This document shows positions 61,065 to 64,000 of a stretch of 64,000 nucleotides of DNA, piece after piece (the stretch's first letter is position 1; each line of letters begins with the position of its first letter). The notes beneath the pieces are model-generated. The model worked only from the letters and a program-made list of their open reading frames with translations. It was not told the DNA's origin and did not search any database. This DNA comes from Actinomycetota bacterium (GTDB lineage: Bacteria > Actinomycetota > CADDZG01 > JAHWKV01 > JAOPZY01), in the NCBI GenBank assembly GCA_035765775.1, contig DASTWV010000055.1:144756-208755 (forward strand), in the 5' to 3' direction. Made by a program: the position numbers and the translations under genes.

Positions 61065-61808
61065 TCACGAGGCGACCACCGGGCTCGGCCCTCCTTCGGC
61101 AGGTGAGTCGATGCCGATCCAGCGCTCACCGTTCGGCCCGATCTCCAGCTTCCACACCGGCACCCGGCGCTTGACCTCGTCGATCCCGTAGCGGGCGGCC
61201 TCGAACGCCTCGCCCCGGTGGGGGGCCGACGCCGCCACCACGACGGTCTGCTCGCCCACCGGCAGGGTGCCCACGCGGTGCAGGATGCACATGCCGTTGA
61301 GCGGCCAACGTTCGGCGGCCTCCCCGGCGATGCGGGCCAGCAGCGGCTCGGCCATGTCCCGGTAGACCGAGTAGTCCAGCTGCTGGACGCCCTCCCAGCC
61401 CTCGCTGTGGTCCCGGACCGTGCCGACGAACACCACGGTGCCGCCAGCCCGGGGGTCGGCCACCAGGTCCATCACCTCGTCGATGGAGATCGCCTCGGTG
61501 CGGACACCGCTCGTGATGCGGGCCCCGGCGCCGCCGGCCACCGGGGGCAGCAGCGCCACCTCGTCACCGTCGGCGATGGGGTGGTCGTGGGGCACGGTCT
61601 CCAGGTTGACCGCCACGGACACCCGCTCCAGGATCGGTGCCGCCTCGGGCCAGGTGCGGGCCACCAGCGCCACCACCTGGCCGGCGGTCATGCCCTCCTC
61701 GATCTCCAGCGCCTGCTCGCCCGCGCCGGTGGTGGAGGCCAGCCCGCCGAACATGAGCAGGCGGATCTGTATGGTCCCGGGGGCGGTCATCCGGCTCATC
61801 ATAGGCAT
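61065..61808 (-). CDS. moaDE: Fused MoaD-MoaE molybdopterin synthase
   Basis: 247 residues. Residues up to about 95 are a MoaD beta-grasp domain ending in LLPPVAGG. MoaE follows after a short linker (DPRAGGTVVFVGTVRDHSEG, HRVGTLPVGEQTVVVAASAPHRGEAFEAA, PVWKLEI). Together they convert precursor Z to molybdopterin. The MoaD diglycine must be a free C-terminus for thiocarboxylation, so internal cleavage is expected, as reported for the mycobacterial MoaX fusion. The exact start is uncertain between several ATG codons (61808 to 61790). Confidence 0.9.
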   Translation of the reverse strand: MPMMSRMTAPGTIQIRLLMFGGLASTTGAGEQALEIEEGMTAGQVVALVARTWPEAAPILERVSVAVNLETVPHDHPIADGDEVALLPPVAGGAGARITSGVRTEAISIDEVMDLVADPRAGGTVVFVGTVRDHSEGWEGVQQLDYSVYRDMAEPLLARIAGEAAERWPLNGMCILHRVGTLPVGEQTVVVAASAPHRGEAFEAARYGIDEVKRRVPVWKLEIGPNGERWIGIDSPAEGGPSPVVAS

Positions 61809-61829
61809 GGCCTGAGCGCTATCCCGGGC

Positions 61830-63284
61830 CTAACCGGCGCTCACGCGCTCGCCCGCCGTGCGGGTGTCGATCCAGCCGCCGGGCCGGCCGCTACGGGCCG
61901 CCAGCAGGCCGGCCAGCACGGACAGGGCAATCTCCGGGGGTGTCTTGGCGCCGATGTTCAGCCCCACCGGCGACTGGACCCTGCCCACCTGCTCGTGGGG
62001 CACGCCGGCAGCCTTGAGATCGGCCAGATGGTGGCCGGTGTGGCGGGCGCTCCCCATGATCCCCACGAACCGGGGCGCGTGCACCAGGAGGGCGGCGATC
62101 TGCGCGGCGACGTCGGGCGCGTCGTGGTCCGTGCCCACCACCTCCATCTCCACACCGGGCATCGGGGCCAGCGCAGCCGGGTCGGCCAGGACGTGGTGGG
62201 CAGCGGCCCGGTGTTCGTCGGTGATCCAGCTCGCCCGGGACTCCACCAGGATCGTCTCGTAGCCCAGGTCCTTGCCCCAGCGCAGCATCCACAGGGCCAC
62301 CGGGGTGGCCGCCAGCACCACGAGCCGGGGCCGGCGCAGGTAGGGCTCGAGGTAGACCTCGACCGTGCCGAGGTCGTGGTGGTAGGTGCGCAGCACGGGC
62401 CGCCCGGTGGTGAGCACATCGACGGCATCGGCCGCTGCCGAGACGTCGAACTCCGAACACCCGAGCGTGCCGGACAGCGGCCCGCCGGCGCCCAGGAGCA
62501 GCTTCTGTCCCGGCTGGCAGGGCGGCGCCCCGTCGGTGCGGATGGCGGTGGCCAGGAGAACCTCTTCCCCGCCGGCCAGGTGCTTCGCCAGGTCGAGGGT
62601 GACGTCGGAAGGGCCGACGCCCACCAGTGCCCCAGCCGGTGGGCCGGGGGCAGGCGGAGCCGGGATCGGCTCGGGCGCGCCCTGGTCGTGTGCGTGGTCG
62701 TGTGCGTGGTCGTGGTCGTGGCGGTGTTCCTGGGGAGGGCCCGGCGCCGTGGCGGCGGGAGCACCCGCATCCGCGTCGGCCGGCAGGGCGGTCTGGCTGG
62801 CGGTGTGCTGGGTATGCCCAGCCAGCAGCTGCAAGGCATGTGGGAGGACGTCGAGAACCGTGGTCAGGTTCTCCACGGCGCCCTTGGGGCTGCCCGGAAG
62901 GTTGAGAACCAATGCCTCACCCACCACGCCGGTCAGCCCGCGGGAGATGATCGCCATGGGGCTTGCCTGGCGGCCGACGGCCCGCATGGTCTCTGCCAGG
63001 CCGGGCGCTTCCCGGGTCATGATCGTGCGCGTCGCCTCGGGCGTGACGTCCCGGGGACCGAGCCCGGTTCCCCCCGTGCTGACCACCAGGTCGGCTTCGG
63101 AGGCCATCCGGGCGAGGGCGGCGGCAATCTCGGGGACCTCGTCGGCCACCACGGCCGTGGAGGCGATCTCGAAGCCAGCCTGGGTGAGCACGTCGGCCAG
63201 CGCCCGGCCCGAGTCGTCAGTGCGCGTACCGTGGAACACGCCGTCGCTCACCGTGAGAATGGCCGCCCGCCGCCTGTCTTCCAT
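61830..63284 (-). CDS. MogA/MoaB - XdhC/CoxI fusion with a His-rich linker
   Basis: 484 residues from ATG 63284, which has GGGAGAGGGCGACC upstream. Residues 1-155 are a MogA-type adenylyltransferase (AILTVSDG, DSGRALADVL, VSTGGTGLGPRDVTPEATR, LVLNLPGSPKGAVENL). A Pro/Ala linker with the metal-like repeat HRHDHDHAHDHAHD (about 180-200) leads to an XdhC/CoxI domain (about 215-484) with the Rossmann-type VVLAATPVALWMLR and GIMGSARHTGHH. XdhC-type proteins bind Moco and fit it to hydroxylases. The fusion ties adenylylation to delivery, presumably for the CO dehydrogenase. Confidence 0.9.
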   Translation of the reverse strand: MEDRRRAAILTVSDGVFHGTRTDDSGRALADVLTQAGFEIASTAVVADEVPEIAAALARMASEADLVVSTGGTGLGPRDVTPEATRTIMTREAPGLAETMRAVGRQASPMAIISRGLTGVVGEALVLNLPGSPKGAVENLTTVLDVLPHALQLLAGHTQHTASQTALPADADAGAPAATAPGPPQEHRHDHDHAHDHAHDQGAPEPIPAPPAPGPPAGALVGVGPSDVTLDLAKHLAGGEEVLLATAIRTDGAPPCQPGQKLLLGAGGPLSGTLGCSEFDVSAAADAVDVLTTGRPVLRTYHHDLGTVEVYLEPYLRRPRLVVLAATPVALWMLRWGKDLGYETILVESRASWITDEHRAAAHHVLADPAALAPMPGVEMEVVGTDHDAPDVAAQIAALLVHAPRFVGIMGSARHTGHHLADLKAAGVPHEQVGRVQSPVGLNIGAKTPPEIALSVLAGLLAARSGRPGGWIDTRTAGERVSAG

Positions 63285-63649
63285 GGTCGCCCTCTCCCTC
63301 TCGCCGCCCGAAGCCACCCAGGTCCCGCGCACGCATTCTCCCCCAGCGGGTGCGCTATGCCCCTCCGGTTGGCCTTCGCCGTGCGCCTCGCCGTTGCGCC
63401 TCGCCGTTGCCTACCGCAGAGACAACGAAGAGAGGGAGGTAAAATTTCTACAAGGTTTCGGAACTCTGGGCCCGGGAAGTTGGGGTGGGGGCACATCCGG
63501 CGTCCCCGGTGCTCCGAATCAGGTCGGCACCAGCTTGTGGCGTTGGGTCGACGGTGCGATCTCAGGCTGGAGTCACTAATTTTTGGGCTGGCGTAGGATT
63601 GTGAGCTTGTAGGTAAAAGGTGGTCAGAAACGACGGAAGGGTCAAGGGG
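63285..63649. other. 365-bp intergenic region between mogA-xdhC and the CoxD-like gene
   Basis: This divergent gap contains a 13-bp tandem duplication (63383-63408), a TAAAAT box (63440-63445) without a clear -35, and an unusually AT-rich stretch around 63560-63630. No gene or riboswitch was recognised. It should hold promoters for both flanking genes. Confidence 0.6.
63383..63408. repeat. 13-bp direct tandem duplication
   Basis: GCGCCTCGCCGTT occurs twice without a gap. A minor slippage product in the intergenic region. Confidence 0.75.
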
Positions 63650-64000
63650 ATGGAAATTCCGGAAACTGTAGAGGACCTGGCAGATATTCTGTTGGACCAG
63701 AACTACCTCGCCGATCGCGGCCTGGCCACGTCAACGTTCCTGGCGCTGTGCCTCGGCCGCCCGCTGCTCCTGGAGGGCGAGGCCGGGGTCGGCAAGACCG
63801 AGCTGTCCAAGGCGATCGCCGCCGCCTTCGGGCTGCAGCTCATCCGGCTGCAGTGCTACGAGGGCATCGACGCCAACCAGGCCCTCTACGAGTGGGACTA
63901 CACCCGCCAGCTCCTCTACGTCCGCACCCTGACGGAGTCCTCGCTGGGCGACAAGCAGGCGGTGGACGACATCTTCGGCCCCCGCTTCCTGGTGGAGCGC
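63650..64000 (+). CDS. coxD: MoxR-family AAA ATPase, CoxD-like (3' end outside window)
   Basis: The first 117 residues are present. MEIPETVEDLADILLDQNYLA leads to the Walker A motif LLLEGEAGVGKTELSKAIA and LIRLQCYEGIDANQALYEWDYTRQLL, a segment characteristic of CoxD and related MoxR ATPases that mature the Mo-Cu site of CO dehydrogenase. The ribosome site AAGGGTCAAGGGG precedes ATG 63650. Divergent from the Moco operon; its neighbours beyond the window are probably coxE/coxF-type genes, which I cannot see. Confidence 0.85.
   Translation, partial: MEIPETVEDLADILLDQNYLADRGLATSTFLALCLGRPLLLEGEAGVGKTELSKAIAAAFGLQLIRLQCYEGIDANQALYEWDYTRQLLYVRTLTESSLGDKQAVDDIFGPRFLVER

Noticed and set aside
62680..62740. 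Short tandem repeats suggesting a CRISPR-like array
   Set aside because: They are codon repeats for the His/Asp linker of the MogA-XdhC fusion, with no spacers.

Overview
This window is very GC-rich, gene-dense bacterial chromosome with frequent GTG starts, tight spacing and coupled (ATGA-type) overlaps. The gene content points to an actinobacterium (Actinomycetota): the end of parB followed by a CwlM-type amidase and trxB (the usual neighbourhood of the replication origin), a GlnA2-type glutamine synthetase next to glnE, a DUF3263 protein, a threonine synthase - MoaD/ThiS - groEL run with a CIRCE operator, and an aa3/caa3 oxidase operon. I cannot place it below phylum. No tRNA, rRNA, insertion sequence, prophage or CRISPR array was seen.

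Layout. 0-7 kb: parB end, cell-wall amidase, thioredoxin reductase, B-box membrane protein, a DUF255/YyaL thioredoxin-like protein, a ferritin-like protein and pyrophosphatase. 7-11 kb: a soluble MgtE-N/CBS protein coupled to an NRAMP-type metal transporter, preceded by a proline-rich leader ORF and a terminator-like hairpin. 10-19 kb: winged-helix protein, nitrogen genes (glutamine synthetase, glnE, glutamate dehydrogenase), DUF885 protein, DUF3263 protein and a MazEF-like module. 19-24 kb: thrC, MoaD-like carrier, groEL, polyprenyl synthase. 24-32 kb: cytochrome c oxidase subunits II-I-III-IV, CtaG, a double cupredoxin and a fused heme A synthase/heme O synthase. 32-44 kb: LarE with a NIL-domain partner, SDR, nicotinate phosphoribosyltransferase, orphan response regulator, two MFS transporters, aminotransferase, P450, acetyl-CoA synthetase.

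44-64 kb is the most unusual part. It has a Clp-N/HTH regulator with two matching operators over its own promoter, and a form I aerobic CO dehydrogenase (CoxL with the AYRCSFR loop) whose genes are split: coxS-coxL on one strand, a regulator plus coxM divergent. Next comes a 1588-residue chimera in which a complete DUF255 protein is joined to about 900 residues of helical, solenoid-like sequence. After it lies a short, partly decayed stretch holding a rhodanese-CBS gene whose conserved second cysteine is a TGA codon followed by a bSECIS-like hairpin. The window ends with superoxide dismutase, moeA, a MoaD-MoaE fusion, a MogA-XdhC fusion and the start of a CoxD-like MoxR ATPase. The last four fit cofactor synthesis and maturation for the CO dehydrogenase.

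How the parts fit: CO dehydrogenase would pass electrons to a respiratory chain ending in the caa3 oxidase, and the heme A, copper and molybdenum-cofactor genes would supply the cofactors. The best candidates for something undescribed are the DUF255-solenoid chimera (51.4-56.2 kb) and the TGA-containing rhodanese-CBS gene (56.7-57.5 kb).
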